64,000 nucleotides of DNA from Halomicrococcus gelatinilyticus (GCA_024227995.1 CP100465.1:868001-932000), one strand, 5' to 3'; numbered from the stretch's first letter, positions 28,147 to 36,667 are shown. Notes: generated by a model not told the origin, from the letters alone. Numbers and translations are program-made.

Positions 28147-29499
28147 ATGACCGACGCCGAGTTCGGCTACGTCACGCCGGAGAACCTCTCGCTTTTCACC
28201 GACCGCTACGAGCTGACGATGCTCCAGGGGTACCACGCCGCCGGCCACGAGCCGCGAGCGACGTTCAGCCTCTTCTTCCGCGACCTGCCGCCCGACCGCG
28301 GGTACGTCGTCGCGGCGGGGCTGGAGCAGGTCGTCGACTACGTCGAGACGCTGTCGTTCGGCGAGCGGGCGCTCGACCACCTCGCGGAGCGGGGGTTCGA
28401 GGCGGACTTCCTCGACCGGCTGGCGGACTTCGAGTTCAGCGGCGAACTCCGCGCCCTGCCCGAGGGGACGCCGGTGTTCCCGGACGAACCACTGCTGGAG
28501 GTGACCGGCCCCATCTTCGAGGCGCAACTGCTGGAGACGCTGCTCATCAACCAGGTCGCCTTCCAGAGCCTCGTGGCGACGAAGGCGGCCCGGATGGCGG
28601 AGGCGGTCGACCGGCACGGCGACGACCAGTCGCTCGTCGACTTCGGCTCGCGGCGCGCCCACGGCACCGACGCCGGGATGAAGGCGGCCCGCGCGGCCTA
28701 CGTCGGCGGGGTCGACGGCACCTCGAACGTCGCCGCGGGCGAGGCGTTCGACCTCCCCACGTACGGTACGATGGCCCACTCGTGGGTCCAGAGCTTCCCC
28801 AGCGAGCGCGCCTCCTTCGAGGCCTTCGTCGAGGAGTACGGCGACGATTCCGTCCTGCTCGTCGACACCTACGACACCGTCGAGGGCGCGAGGCTCGCGA
28901 TGGACGTCGCCGACGAGTACGACGCGAAGGTCGGCGTCCGCCTCGACTCCGGCGACCTCGTCGCGCTCTCGACGGCGGTCGTGGACGTCGTCGACGGCGA
29001 CATCTTCGTCTCCTCCGGCATTGACGAGTACAAGATCGCCCGGTTCCTGCAGGAGGGCGGCGTGGCGACCGGGTTCGGCCCCGGCACGTCGCTGACGACG
29101 AGCCGCGACGCCCCGTCGCTCGACGCCGTCTACAAGCTCGTCGCGGTCGAGGAGGACGGCGAGATGCGCCCGAGCATGAAGCTCTCGGCGGGCAAGACCA
29201 CCTACCCCGGCGCGAAGAGCGTCCGCCGCATCGCCGGCGACGACGGCCCCGAACGCGACGTGCTGGCGCTGCGCGGCGAGGACGGGTCGGGCGAGGAGCT
29301 GCTCGTGACGGTGTTCGCCGACGGCGAGCGCGTCTACGACCTGCCGGGGCTCGACGCCATCCAGGACCGGACGCGCGAGCGCCGGCGTCGGCTACCCCAC
29401 GGCTGTCGCGACCTGCGCGACCCCGCGAGCTACCGGGTCGACGTGAGCGACGACCTCCAGGCGGCAACGGACGACCTCGCCGCGGAACTACGAGAGTGA
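28147..29499 (+). CDS. pncB: Nicotinate phosphoribosyltransferase
   Basis: 450 residues. First step of NAD salvage from nicotinate. LFTDRYELTMLQGYHAAG opens the type II PRT fold; FGSRRAHGTDAG carries the active-site His; GTMAHSWVQSFPSE and VRLDSGDLVALS are conserved; SSGIDEYKIARFLQEGG binds phosphoribose. Its stop overlaps the ATG of the following small membrane protein by one base. Confidence 0.95.
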   Translation: MTDAEFGYVTPENLSLFTDRYELTMLQGYHAAGHEPRATFSLFFRDLPPDRGYVVAAGLEQVVDYVETLSFGERALDHLAERGFEADFLDRLADFEFSGELRALPEGTPVFPDEPLLEVTGPIFEAQLLETLLINQVAFQSLVATKAARMAEAVDRHGDDQSLVDFGSRRAHGTDAGMKAARAAYVGGVDGTSNVAAGEAFDLPTYGTMAHSWVQSFPSERASFEAFVEEYGDDSVLLVDTYDTVEGARLAMDVADEYDAKVGVRLDSGDLVALSTAVVDVVDGDIFVSSGIDEYKIARFLQEGGVATGFGPGTSLTTSRDAPSLDAVYKLVAVEEDGEMRPSMKLSAGKTTYPGAKSVRRIAGDDGPERDVLALRGEDGSGEELLVTVFADGERVYDLPGLDAIQDRTRERRRRLPHGCRDLRDPASYRVDVSDDLQAATDDLAAELRE

Positions 29500-29714
29500 T
29501 GGCCGACGGAGACGGGCGGATACCCCCACAGGAGCGACTGACCGGGGTCGTCATCTGGCTGCTCGCCATCGCCGGTGCCGCCTACGCGCTCGACCTGCTG
29601 GGCCTGCTGACGGTGCCGGTGGCGACTGCCGTCCCGCTGCTGGCGCTCGGCGGCGCGCTCACCGTCTTCGTCGAGACGTTCCTGCGGTACTTCGCCGTCG
29701 GTCGCCTCTTCTAG
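29499..29714 (+). CDS. Small two-helix membrane protein downstream of pncB
   Basis: 71 residues, two hydrophobic segments (VVIWLLAIAGAAYALDLLGL and VPLLALGGALTVFVETFL). ATG 29499 overlaps the pncB stop, indicating co-translation. Function unknown. Its 3' end overlaps the convergent gamma-CA-like gene by four bases. Confidence 0.75.
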   Translation: MADGDGRIPPQERLTGVVIWLLAIAGAAYALDLLGLLTVPVATAVPLLALGGALTVFVETFLRYFAVGRLF

Positions 29715-30217
29715 TCGAACAGTTCCTCGTGTCGCCCGGCGAGGTGGGTGTAGGCGCCCGACGAGTAGTCCTCGAAGATGGTCTCGGGGGCGACGGACGT
29801 CTCCGCGAGCGGGGTCACCCTTGCCGGCACGCCGCGGGCGAACGACTCCGACGGAATCTCGTACTCCTCGGGGACCACGGTGCCGGCGGCGACGATGCTG
29901 CGCTCGCCGACGGACCCGCCCATGAGCGTCGCGTTGAACCCGACGAGCGCGCCGTCGCCCACCTCGGCGTCGTTGCAGACCGCGCCGTGGCCGACCATCA
30001 CGCGGTCGCCCGCGACGGTCGCGTGCAGGACCGCGTTGTCGCCGACGTGCGACTCAGCACCCACCCGGACCGGCGCGACGTCGCCCCGCAGGACCGCACC
30101 GGGCCAGACGCTCGCGTCCGCGCCCACCTCGACGTCACCCACCAGCGTCGCGTCGCGGGCGACCTGCGCGCTCTCGTCGACCGCGGGACCGTTCCCCTCG
30201 AACTCGTACCGAACCAT
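29711..30217 (-). CDS. Gamma-carbonic-anhydrase-like hexapeptide protein
   Basis: 168 residues of left-handed beta-helix (VWPGAVLRGDVAPVRVGAES, VGDNAVLHATVAGDRVMVGH, DGALVGFNATLMGGSVGERS) with a C-terminal helix, as in YrdA/PaaY-type proteins. Two His positions of the gamma-CA zinc site are visible (VLHAT and VGHGA), but where family members usually have VGHgAvlHgc this protein reads VGHGAVCNDA, so the third His appears to be Asn. It may therefore lack carbonic anhydrase activity or bind metal differently. Confidence 0.87.
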   Translation of the reverse strand: MVRYEFEGNGPAVDESAQVARDATLVGDVEVGADASVWPGAVLRGDVAPVRVGAESHVGDNAVLHATVAGDRVMVGHGAVCNDAEVGDGALVGFNATLMGGSVGERSIVAAGTVVPEEYEIPSESFARGVPARVTPLAETSVAPETIFEDYSSGAYTHLAGRHEELFD

Positions 30218-30653
30218 GGGAGGGCCACGACGTCCAGCCCCCTGTACGTTGTCCCCGGAACGGGAGGGAAACCCGGCATCGCGCAGTCGTACTTCTGTGA
30301 TGGTTGTGACGACCTCGAAAGCTCCCGTTTCGGCCGGCCGGACAAGCGACACTGGGTGGGACTGAAAGGGGCCGCGGGCTCGACGAACCTGGACGAAGCA
30401 AGCACCGCAGCCGCCGCAGGCGGCGAGGAGCGCAGCGAGGGTCCCGTGAGCGCAGCGAACGGGACGACGGACGACGAGCGGAGCGGGTCGTCCAGAACCC
30501 GGGAGTCGAGCACGCGGGGGCTTTCGGAAGCGTCATGGTCATTTCAGCACCCGAACCCTGCTCGACTGACGCCACTCTCCTGGACCTGCCGTCTCCCAAC
30601 CGTCGTCCAGAAGACTCCGCGCGCTTATACGGCCGTGCCACGAACGCGCCCAC
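30218..30653. repeat. Intergenic stretch with haloarchaeal GAGCG-loop hairpins
   Basis: No gene in 436 bases. Within 30361-30530 lie three adjacent hairpins: 30410-30424 (GCCGCC/GGCGGC), 30441-30465 (GTCCCGT/ACGGGAC) and 30469-30493 (GGACGAC/GTCGTCC). The last two have near-identical loops of the type GAGCGnAGCGr. The block is bracketed by CTGAAAGGGGC and GGGGGCTTTC. This resembles mosaic intergenic repeats I have seen in haloarchaeal genomes; function unknown. Confidence 0.6.
30624..30630 (+). promoter_or_regulatory. TATA-like element before the aldo/keto reductase gene
   Basis: CTTATAC 24-30 bases before the ATG at 30654. Confidence 0.55.
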
Positions 30654-31742
30654 ATGGCGACCGACGACGGCACCTACGAGTACCAGGGACGGTTCGGCGA
30701 CGAGTTCGGGCGCACCTACTTCCGGCGACTGGACGACCTGGCGGTCTCCAGCGTCGGCCTCGGCACCTACCTCGGCGACCCGACCGACGCAGTAGACGAC
30801 GACTACCGCGAGGCCATCACGACCGCGCTGGAGAGCGGCGTCAACGTCGTCGACACGGCCATCAACTACCGCTGCCAGCGCAGCGAGCGCGTCGTCGGCG
30901 AAGCCATCGCGGACGCCGATGTCGACCGCGACGAGGTGTTCGTCGCGACGAAGGGCGGCTTCGTCCCCTTCGACGGCGAGCGGCCCGACGACCCCGGCAC
31001 GTACGTCCGCGAGGAGTTCGTCGAGCCCGGACTCGTCGACGCCGACGACCTCGCGCGCGGCAGCCACGCCATCGCGCCGGAGTTCGTCGACACCCAGCTC
31101 GACTGGTCGCTCGACAATCTCGGGCTCGACAGCGTCGACCTCTACTACGTCCACAACCCCGAAACGCAACTCAACGCTCGCTCGCGCGAGGCGGTCTACG
31201 ACCAGCTCGAGGAGACGTTCACGCGGCTGGAGAAACGCGCCGCGGCGGGCGACCTGGACCGCTACGGCGTGGCGACCTGGACGGCCTTCCGCGTCCCTCG
31301 CGACCACGACGACTACCTCTCGCTGCCCGAGGTCGTCTCGCGCGCCCGCAAGGCCGCGAAGCGAGCGGAGAACACGGCGACGCACTTCCGCGCCATCCAG
31401 TTGCCGTTCAACGTCCACATGGCCGACGGGTTCACCGTCGAGTCCCAGCAGGGGCCGGAGGGCGACCAGAGCGCGCTCTGGTTCGCCCACGAGGCCGGTC
31501 TGAACGTCTTCACGAGTGCCAGCATCGGCCAGGGTGACCTCGCGAGAGGACTGCCGGAGGACGTCGACGAGCGCCTGGCCGGGGAGACGGCCGCCCAGCG
31601 CGCCATCAACTTCGCGCGGAGCGCGCCCGGCGTCACCTGCTCGCTGGTCGGCGCGAGCGACGTCGAACACGTCCGCGAGAACGTCGACGCCGGGCGCTAC
31701 GACCCGATGGGTGCCGACGCCTTCGACGCGGTCTTCGAGTAG
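30654..31742 (+). CDS. Aldo/keto reductase
   Basis: 362 residues. VSSVGLGTYLG and GVNVVDTAINYRCQRSERVVG carry the catalytic Asp and Tyr; VFVATKGGFVPF has the Lys and VDLYYVHNPETQ the His of the tetrad. GVTCSLVGASDVEHVRENV is the C-terminal NADPH-binding region. An insertion of about 40 residues after the Lys motif makes it longer than average AKRs. Substrate unknown. Confidence 0.88.
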   Translation: MATDDGTYEYQGRFGDEFGRTYFRRLDDLAVSSVGLGTYLGDPTDAVDDDYREAITTALESGVNVVDTAINYRCQRSERVVGEAIADADVDRDEVFVATKGGFVPFDGERPDDPGTYVREEFVEPGLVDADDLARGSHAIAPEFVDTQLDWSLDNLGLDSVDLYYVHNPETQLNARSREAVYDQLEETFTRLEKRAAAGDLDRYGVATWTAFRVPRDHDDYLSLPEVVSRARKAAKRAENTATHFRAIQLPFNVHMADGFTVESQQGPEGDQSALWFAHEAGLNVFTSASIGQGDLARGLPEDVDERLAGETAAQRAINFARSAPGVTCSLVGASDVEHVRENVDAGRYDPMGADAFDAVFE

Positions 31743-31910
31743 CTACAGCTCCTTCCACTCGGCGCCACACTCCGGACAGTACTTGACCGTGAACACCTCG
31801 TCCGGGTCGTTGCGGGTCTTCACCGACTCGTCGCACTCCGTGCAGGTGAGCCGTCCGTAGGTGTCCTTCTCGACCTCGCCGTCGCGCAGCGCGCTCCGGA
31901 CAGAGTTCAT
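31743..31910 (-). CDS. HVO_0758-type zinc-ribbon micro-protein
   Basis: 55 residues: MNSVRSALRDGEVEKDTYGR, then LTCTECDESVKTRNDPDEVF and TVKYCPECGAEWKEL. Two CxxC pairs form one zinc ribbon; the sequence matches my memory of the small haloarchaeal HVO_0758 zinc-finger family. Start at the ATG at 31910 because the conserved part begins there. Convergent with the aldo/keto reductase, directly abutting it. Confidence 0.82.
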   Translation of the reverse strand: MNSVRSALRDGEVEKDTYGRLTCTECDESVKTRNDPDEVFTVKYCPECGAEWKEL

Positions 31911-32012
31911 AGTTCTGTCATCGCTCGCCGAGTAACAAAAAGTCACCGGGCACTCTCACTCGTGGGAACGCCACACAGCGAGACGACCCGCAGTACGACC
32001 GGAGTCCGCGCG

Positions 32013-32019
32013 TTTATTA
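32013..32019 (+). promoter_or_regulatory. TATA-like element before the 52-residue zinc protein
   Basis: TTTATTA 25-31 bases before the ATG at 32044. Confidence 0.55.
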
Positions 32020-32043
32020 GTCGCCCGGCCGTTATCTTCGGGC

Positions 32044-32202
32044 ATGCCCGCGACGCTCGAGGTGAAATGCACGGATGGGGGCTGTGAACTGGACATGTTC
32101 GAGTTGCACTACACGTACGACATGCCGGACGACGTGGGCGTGAGCGACTTCCAGTGTCCGTACTGCGGCGGCACCGACTGCCTGGAGGAGATCGAGCTAT
32201 GA
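32044..32202 (+). CDS. 52-residue Cys-rich protein (DUF7559-like)
   Basis: Reads MPATLEVKCTDGGCELDMFE, then LHYTYDMPDDVGVSDFQCPY and CGGTDCLEEIEL. Cysteines at residues 9, 14, 38, 41 and 46 give a likely zinc site. It has a well-placed TATA element and its stop overlaps the ATG of the Hsp20-like gene by four bases, so the two are probably co-translated. I recall the family as DUF7559 (not checked). Confidence 0.78.
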   Translation: MPATLEVKCTDGGCELDMFELHYTYDMPDDVGVSDFQCPYCGGTDCLEEIEL

Positions 32203-32591
32203 CGCTCCGGGACATCGGCCGCTCGGTCGGCAACGCCGTCTTCCAGCGGGTGGGCCGCGCCGCGAGCAGGATGCAGGAGTCGCGCCCGCTGCCCGCCGAC
32301 CTGCTGGAGAGCGACGACGCCTACCTCGTCGTCTTCGACGCGCCCGGCGCCACCGGCAGCGACGTCCAGGTCCGGTTCGCCGACGGCGCGGTGCTGGTCC
32401 GCGTCGACCGGTTCCGCGAGTTCCACGAGGGCTACGGCATGGTGTTCCCCGGCCGCGGCATGTCGCTCGACGGCGAGGTCGAACTCCCCGCCGACGCCGA
32501 CGTCGACCCCACCGCCGCGAACGCGACCCTGACCGACGCCGGCACGCTCCAGGTCCGCATCCCCAAGGAATCCGCCGAAGAAGAATCGTAG
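32199..32591 (+). CDS. Hsp20/alpha-crystallin-like protein
   Basis: 130 residues. DDAYLVVFDAPGATGSDVQV, then VRFADGAVLVRVDRFREFHE and FPGRGMSLDGEVELPADADV, ending in LTDAGTLQVRIPK, follows the strand order of an alpha-crystallin domain, where the final I-P-K replaces the usual L-x-I-P-K. Probably a small chaperone. ATG overlaps the preceding micro-protein gene. Confidence 0.75.
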   Translation: MTLRDIGRSVGNAVFQRVGRAASRMQESRPLPADLLESDDAYLVVFDAPGATGSDVQVRFADGAVLVRVDRFREFHEGYGMVFPGRGMSLDGEVELPADADVDPTAANATLTDAGTLQVRIPKESAEEES

Positions 32592-32665
32592 ACGGCGTTC
32601 TTCGACTGCCGGTCTCCCTCCTTATCACTCCGTTCTCGACGCGACCCCCAACTCGTAGCCGCCAG

Positions 32666-33781
32666 CTACTCCACGGTCATCCCCTCGACGACGTCGAACT
32701 CCTCGTCGCCGTCGAACCGCGTCGGGTCGAACTCCGGAATTCCGCCCTCGCCGAGCACGTCCAGCGCGACGGCCTCCCCGAGCGCCGGGGTGCGCATGAA
32801 CCCGTGGCCCTGCCATCCCGCCGCGACGTACAGGCCGTCGCGGAGTTCGCCCAGTAGCGGGTCGCGGTCGGGCGTGGCGGTACAGAGGCCGGCCCAGGTG
32901 CGCTCGACGTCGGACTCCGCGACGGCGTCCTCGGCGAGTCGACGGTCGAGGCGCTCGACCATGGTCTCGCGGAAGTCGTCGTCGCCCGCGCGCTTCCAGT
33001 CGTCGGGGTCGCTCTCGACGTACTCGGTGCCGTCCCCGCCCAGCACCCCCGTCGGGTGCGTGCGGAGGTAGTACCCCTCGGTCGCGTCGTACAGCATCGG
33101 CACGTCCGCGTCGACGTCCACAGTGAGCGCCTGCACGCGGTAGGGCTTCAGCGGGACGGCGATTCCGGCGTCCGCGAGCACGCGCTTCGTGTGCGCGCCG
33201 GCGGCGACGACCACGGCGTCGAAGCGAGTCTCGCCGTCGGCGGTCACGACGCGCAGCGGGTCGGTGCGAACCGCGGCCGGCGCGTCCGTCCTGATTTCCG
33301 CGTCCGCTTCTTCGGCCGCGTCGGCCATCGCCGTCGCGTAGGTCGCGGGGTCGGTCCGGCCCGCGTTCCGCGCGACGGCGGCGACCACGACGTCGTCGAC
33401 GTCCAGCGCGGGGTAGCGTTCGGCGAGGTCGGCGGCGTCGGCGAACTCGACGTCGCGGCCCGCCGCCTGCATCCGCGGGACCTGCTCGCGGATGGCGGTC
33501 GCCCGTCTCTCGTCGCCCTCGCGGGCGAACCAGACGTACGGCGTCTCGACGAACTCGAAGTCGCCGGTGCCCGAAAAGTCGCGGAAGCGCTCGATTGCCC
33601 GGTCGCCGACGCGGGCGTCCTCCGGCGCGGCGAAGGCGTCGTACAGCAGGCCGGAGGCCCGGCCCGTGCTCCCGCTGCCGATGTCTCCTTTCTCTAACAG
33701 CGTCACGTCCGCGCCGCGAACGGCGAGGTCGCGGGCCGCCGTCACGCCCACCGCACCGCCGCCGACGACGCCGACCCTCAT
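32666..33781 (-). CDS. FAD-dependent amine oxidoreductase (DAO family)
   Basis: 371 residues. FAD-binding VGVVGGGAVGVTAARDLAVR at the N-terminus, then LLEKGDIGSGSTGRASG; ALDVDDVVVAAV...RTDPATYATAM, DAVVVAAGAHTKRVL and a C-terminal GLYVAAGWQGHGFMRTPALG. This is the glycine/sarcosine-oxidase-like fold. ATG overlaps the stop of the creatininase-family gene by four bases, so both probably act in one catabolic route for an N-methyl or cyclic amine; the substrate is not determined. Confidence 0.85.
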   Translation of the reverse strand: MRVGVVGGGAVGVTAARDLAVRGADVTLLEKGDIGSGSTGRASGLLYDAFAAPEDARVGDRAIERFRDFSGTGDFEFVETPYVWFAREGDERRATAIREQVPRMQAAGRDVEFADAADLAERYPALDVDDVVVAAVARNAGRTDPATYATAMADAAEEADAEIRTDAPAAVRTDPLRVVTADGETRFDAVVVAAGAHTKRVLADAGIAVPLKPYRVQALTVDVDADVPMLYDATEGYYLRTHPTGVLGGDGTEYVESDPDDWKRAGDDDFRETMVERLDRRLAEDAVAESDVERTWAGLCTATPDRDPLLGELRDGLYVAAGWQGHGFMRTPALGEAVALDVLGEGGIPEFDPTRFDGDEEFDVVEGMTVE

Positions 33782-34542
33782 CGGTGAGCCTCCGGCCAGA
33801 GCGCGTCGAGGTCGCGGTCGCCCAGCCAGTCGACGAGCGCGGCGAGCTCCTCCGTCGCCCGGTCGAACAGTTCTTCGCCTGCCTCGCGAGAGGCGTTCGT
33901 CGGCCGGCCGACCGCGCCGCTGTCGGAGAAGTCCGCGGTGTCGAGGCCGACGTTCGCGCCGTGGACGCGCTCGCCCCACGAGTCGCTCGCGCCCGCCTCG
34001 GCGTCGGCCAGCGCCGCCTCGCGGACGAGGTCCTCCGCGACGGCCAGCACCATGCTCGACTCCACCTCGTCGGCGTGGCCCAGCGACGTGTCGAACAGCT
34101 CCGCGATGAGGTCGTCGAGGCCGCTCCACCAGTTCCACGACGGCGCGAACGCCACCTCGGACTGCCGGAGGTCGCGGGCCACCCGCTTGAGCGCGTCGTC
34201 GTTGCCACCGTGGCCGTTGACGACGACGGCCTTCCGGACGCCGTGGCTGGCGACGCTGGCGACGACGTCGCGCACGTACGCCTCGAACGTCTCCGGGTCG
34301 GTCCACAGCGTCCCGTCGAACTGGCGGTGGTGTTCGCTCACGCCGACGGGGACCGTCGGCAGGACGACGACCTCCTCGCGGTCGGCCAGCTCGCGTGCGA
34401 CCGCCTCGGCCGCGAGGAAGTCAGTCCCGAGCGGGAGCGCCGGCCCGTGCTGTTCCACGCTCCCGGTGGGCAGGAGCGCGACCTCGGCCTCGGCGAGCGC
34501 GTCACTCGCCGTCGTGGTCGTGCGTTCGGCTAGCAGGGTCAC
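33778..34542 (-). CDS. Creatininase-family amidohydrolase
   Basis: 254 residues. Metal-site motifs are complete: LLPTGSVEQHGPALPLGTD, VPVGVSEHHRQF, VNGHGGNDDALK and HADEVESSMVLAV. Family members open lactam rings (creatinine) or act in riboflavin/F420 synthesis (ArfB: formamide hydrolase). Translational coupling to the DAO gene downstream favours an amine-catabolic role, but ArfB cannot be excluded. Confidence 0.87.
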   Translation of the reverse strand: MTLLAERTTTTASDALAEAEVALLPTGSVEQHGPALPLGTDFLAAEAVARELADREEVVVLPTVPVGVSEHHRQFDGTLWTDPETFEAYVRDVVASVASHGVRKAVVVNGHGGNDDALKRVARDLRQSEVAFAPSWNWWSGLDDLIAELFDTSLGHADEVESSMVLAVAEDLVREAALADAEAGASDSWGERVHGANVGLDTADFSDSGAVGRPTNASREAGEELFDRATEELAALVDWLGDRDLDALWPEAHR

Positions 34543-34623
34543 GGGAAAGAGTCGGAGCGGCGGAACTTAGGATTGCGTGTCGCGGCAGGCCGACGGCGGA
34601 CGCTCTCGACTGGCGGTCGCGCC

Positions 34624-35406
34624 TCAGTCGAGGAACGCCTCGATGCCCCGCGCGGGGTAGCCGACGGCGAGGTCCGCGCCGGCCGACTTCAGGTCGGCGA
34701 CGTGCTCGCGGACCGTCTCGGCCGTCCCGACCAGCGCGAAGTCGCCGCTCGCCGCGAGCAGCACCTCGCGCGCCCGTCCCGTCGCACTGCTGTCGGTCGC
34801 CGCGTCGTCGGGCAGCGCCCGCGCCACGGGCGGGCGCCGGGAGACGTACGCACCGACTGCGTCGAGCACGGCGTCCTCGTCGTCGGTCAGCACCGTGGGC
34901 GCGTACACGGCGACGTCGCCGGTGAAGCCGGCCGCCCGGAGCGCGTTCAGGTCGCGCACCGTCGACCGCGACAGGAGTTCGAACTGCGTCGCGCCGGTCG
35001 CGAGCGCCATCCGCTCGACGCTCTCCGTGCCGACCCACGCGTCGGCGTCCTCCTCGACGGCCGCCCCGAGCCGGGGCGCGACCGCCCGCGACTGCTCGTC
35101 GTCGGTCAGGTACGCCGGGTGGCCCGCGACGAGCACCCGACCCACGGACGCGGGTAGTCGGCGGACGAGCGCGTCGTCGCCGAGCGGGTCGAAGCCGTCG
35201 GCCCGGACGGGCGTCGTCAGGCGGACGTCCAGTTCGTCGGCGAGCGCAGCGAGCGTCTCCTCGTCGGGCAGGTGCTCGCGGCCCTCGTAGTCGATGGTGA
35301 CCGTGTCGAGCGGGAGCTCCGTCGCTCGGCGGACGTCGCACTCGGCGGGCTTCAGCGCCGCGGCGTCGATACCCGTGTGCGCGACGGCGTCGCCGCTGGT
35401 CAGCAT
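34624..35406 (-). CDS. Haloarchaeal DUF7388-like protein (luciferase/TIM-barrel-like)
   Basis: 260 residues. MLTSGDAVAHTGIDAAALKP, later VGRVLVAGHPAYLTDDEQSR and a C-terminal GDFALVGTAETVREHVADLK then SAGADLAVGYPARG. The last part is like the end of F420/FMN luciferase-type barrels. I recall a haloarchaeal family DUF7388 of this kind (not checked). Cofactor and reaction unknown. Start at ATG; a GTG six bases upstream is in frame. Confidence 0.65.
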   Translation of the reverse strand: MLTSGDAVAHTGIDAAALKPAECDVRRATELPLDTVTIDYEGREHLPDEETLAALADELDVRLTTPVRADGFDPLGDDALVRRLPASVGRVLVAGHPAYLTDDEQSRAVAPRLGAAVEEDADAWVGTESVERMALATGATQFELLSRSTVRDLNALRAAGFTGDVAVYAPTVLTDDEDAVLDAVGAYVSRRPPVARALPDDAATDSSATGRAREVLLAASGDFALVGTAETVREHVADLKSAGADLAVGYPARGIEAFLD

Positions 35407-35714
35407 CGGCACGCACCTCCCATAATCAGAGCTAGTCGTCTACTGTTCGTGCGGAACGCGATCCATCGTCTGTGCGACCATGTACTCCCTCGTAACCCGG
35501 GGCGTGTCAAAAGGGTGTCGGCACCTGCAACGATTCGAAACGCCGGCGCGGTCGACCGCGGCGTCATTTAAGTGCTTCTGGCGACAACGGGTAGATACGA
35601 GGACAGTGCGGTTCTGCGGCACTCGAACGACTCCGGGCGGCAGCGTTCTCGGGCGGTTCTCGCAAAGCGTTCTCCGACGGTTCTCACGACTTCGTTCTCG
35701 CTGTCGTCCCGTCG
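35407..35714. other. Intergenic region with dispersed repeat copy A
   Basis: No gene seen in about 300 bases between the DUF7388-like gene and the epsilon-subunit gene (both minus strand). It contains one copy of the dispersed repeat (35566-35602) and downstream of it several GTTCTCG-type short repeats (35630-35700). Confidence 0.5.
35566..35602 (+). repeat. Dispersed repeat, copy A
   Basis: Begins ATTTAAGTGCTTCTGGCGAC and continues AACGGGTAGATACGAGG. Identical over most of its length to copies B-E; it is inverted relative to copy B so that A and B bracket the epsilon-subunit gene. A conserved TTCTGCGG follows 10 bases after the core. Confidence 0.9.
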
Positions 35715-36449
35715 TCACTCTGCGTCCGGTCGTTCGTCGGCCGGCAGGTCGTCCCGGCGCTCCGTCAGACTCGGGAGGTTCGGGTCGCGGTAGGGGTTGC
35801 GACCGTAGACCGCGCCCTCGAGGTCCTGTTCGTCGATCTGTTCCTTCAGCGTGCGACGGAGGCGGTTCAGGCTCGTGACGTCGAGGCCGTGGCGCTCGGC
35901 GAGTTCGGTGAAGCGGTCCTCGTCGGTGACCGAGCGGAACTGGTCGTAGAGGTCGGTCAGTCGCTCGGGCGGGAGGTCGTTGATCCACTCCTGGTCGTCC
36001 AGACCGAGGTAGTGCTCGCGCTCGCGGTCGACGACGTGCCGGATGACGACGAGCGCGACCTTCGGGATGGCGCGCTGGCTGCCGAAGGCGGTGAGGTCGA
36101 GGTCGGCCATGATGCCGATGACGCAGTCGCGCTGCCACGGCGTCAGCGACAGGTCGTTGCAGAGCGCGTGGCTGATGCGCACCTTGTCGAGTCGGTGCAC
36201 GCGCTTGCTGTGGCCGGCCATCGCCGAGTGGCGCTCCTCGTGGAGTCGACGGACGTTCTCCGAGAGGTCGGCGTCGGGCGACTCTGCGCGACCGATCTGT
36301 GTCGCGCTCGGCGTCACCGGTCCCCAGCGGCGCACCGTCTCGTCGCGCTGGAGGTCGGCGCGGCTGACGACACTGTCGCCGGGACGCTGGCTGAAGGGCC
36401 GTTCGGGAGGATGCCGGTCGTCGACGGCGGGGTCCGGAACGCCGGTCAT
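35715..36449 (-). CDS. rpoeps: Haloarchaeal DNA-directed RNA polymerase subunit epsilon-type protein
   Basis: 244 residues. From about residue 30 the sequence DLQRDETVRRWGPVTPSATQ, ENVRRLHEERHSAMAGHSKR, VHRLDKVRISHALCNDLSLT, PWQRDCVIGIMADLDLTAFG and SQRAIPKVALVVIRHVVDRE matches what I remember of the haloarchaeal epsilon subunit that co-purifies with RNA polymerase. Basic helical middle, acidic ends. Its role is not well understood. Upstream lies repeat copy B (about 165 bases before the start) and downstream copy A. Confidence 0.75.
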   Translation of the reverse strand: MTGVPDPAVDDRHPPERPFSQRPGDSVVSRADLQRDETVRRWGPVTPSATQIGRAESPDADLSENVRRLHEERHSAMAGHSKRVHRLDKVRISHALCNDLSLTPWQRDCVIGIMADLDLTAFGSQRAIPKVALVVIRHVVDREREHYLGLDDQEWINDLPPERLTDLYDQFRSVTDEDRFTELAERHGLDVTSLNRLRRTLKEQIDEQDLEGAVYGRNPYRDPNLPSLTERRDDLPADERPDAE

Positions 36450-36613
36450 AGTCAGCCCTTTCTCTCCGAGGATAGTTCAAAGGCACGTCTCTGTCGGCGA
36501 AGGGTGACAGCCGGCTGGTACGACGACCGTCCGTCGGCGCGCACGGTCGACCTCTGTCAGACCCGGAGCTGTCGCTTCCTGTCGAGAGGAGCCCGGAGAA
36601 CGATCGTCTTCCG

Positions 36614-36649
36614 CTCGTATCTACTCCTTGTCGCCAGAAGCACTTAAAT
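36614..36649 (-). repeat. Dispersed repeat, copy B
   Basis: Minus strand reads ATTTAAGTGCTTCTGGCGAC then AAGGAGTAGATACGAG, two substitutions from the consensus in the central part. Both A and B extend to the same outer base pair (ATTTAAG.../...CTTAAAT), giving an inverted pair 1084 bases apart measured outside to outside. Confidence 0.9.
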
Positions 36650-36667
36650 CGCGAGCGGTCGGGACGG

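Noticed and set aside
35566..36649. Inverted copies A and B as ends of a transposon carrying rpoeps
   Set aside because: No transposase, no clear target duplication, and three more copies exist as direct repeats elsewhere; the enclosed gene is a core haloarchaeal gene.
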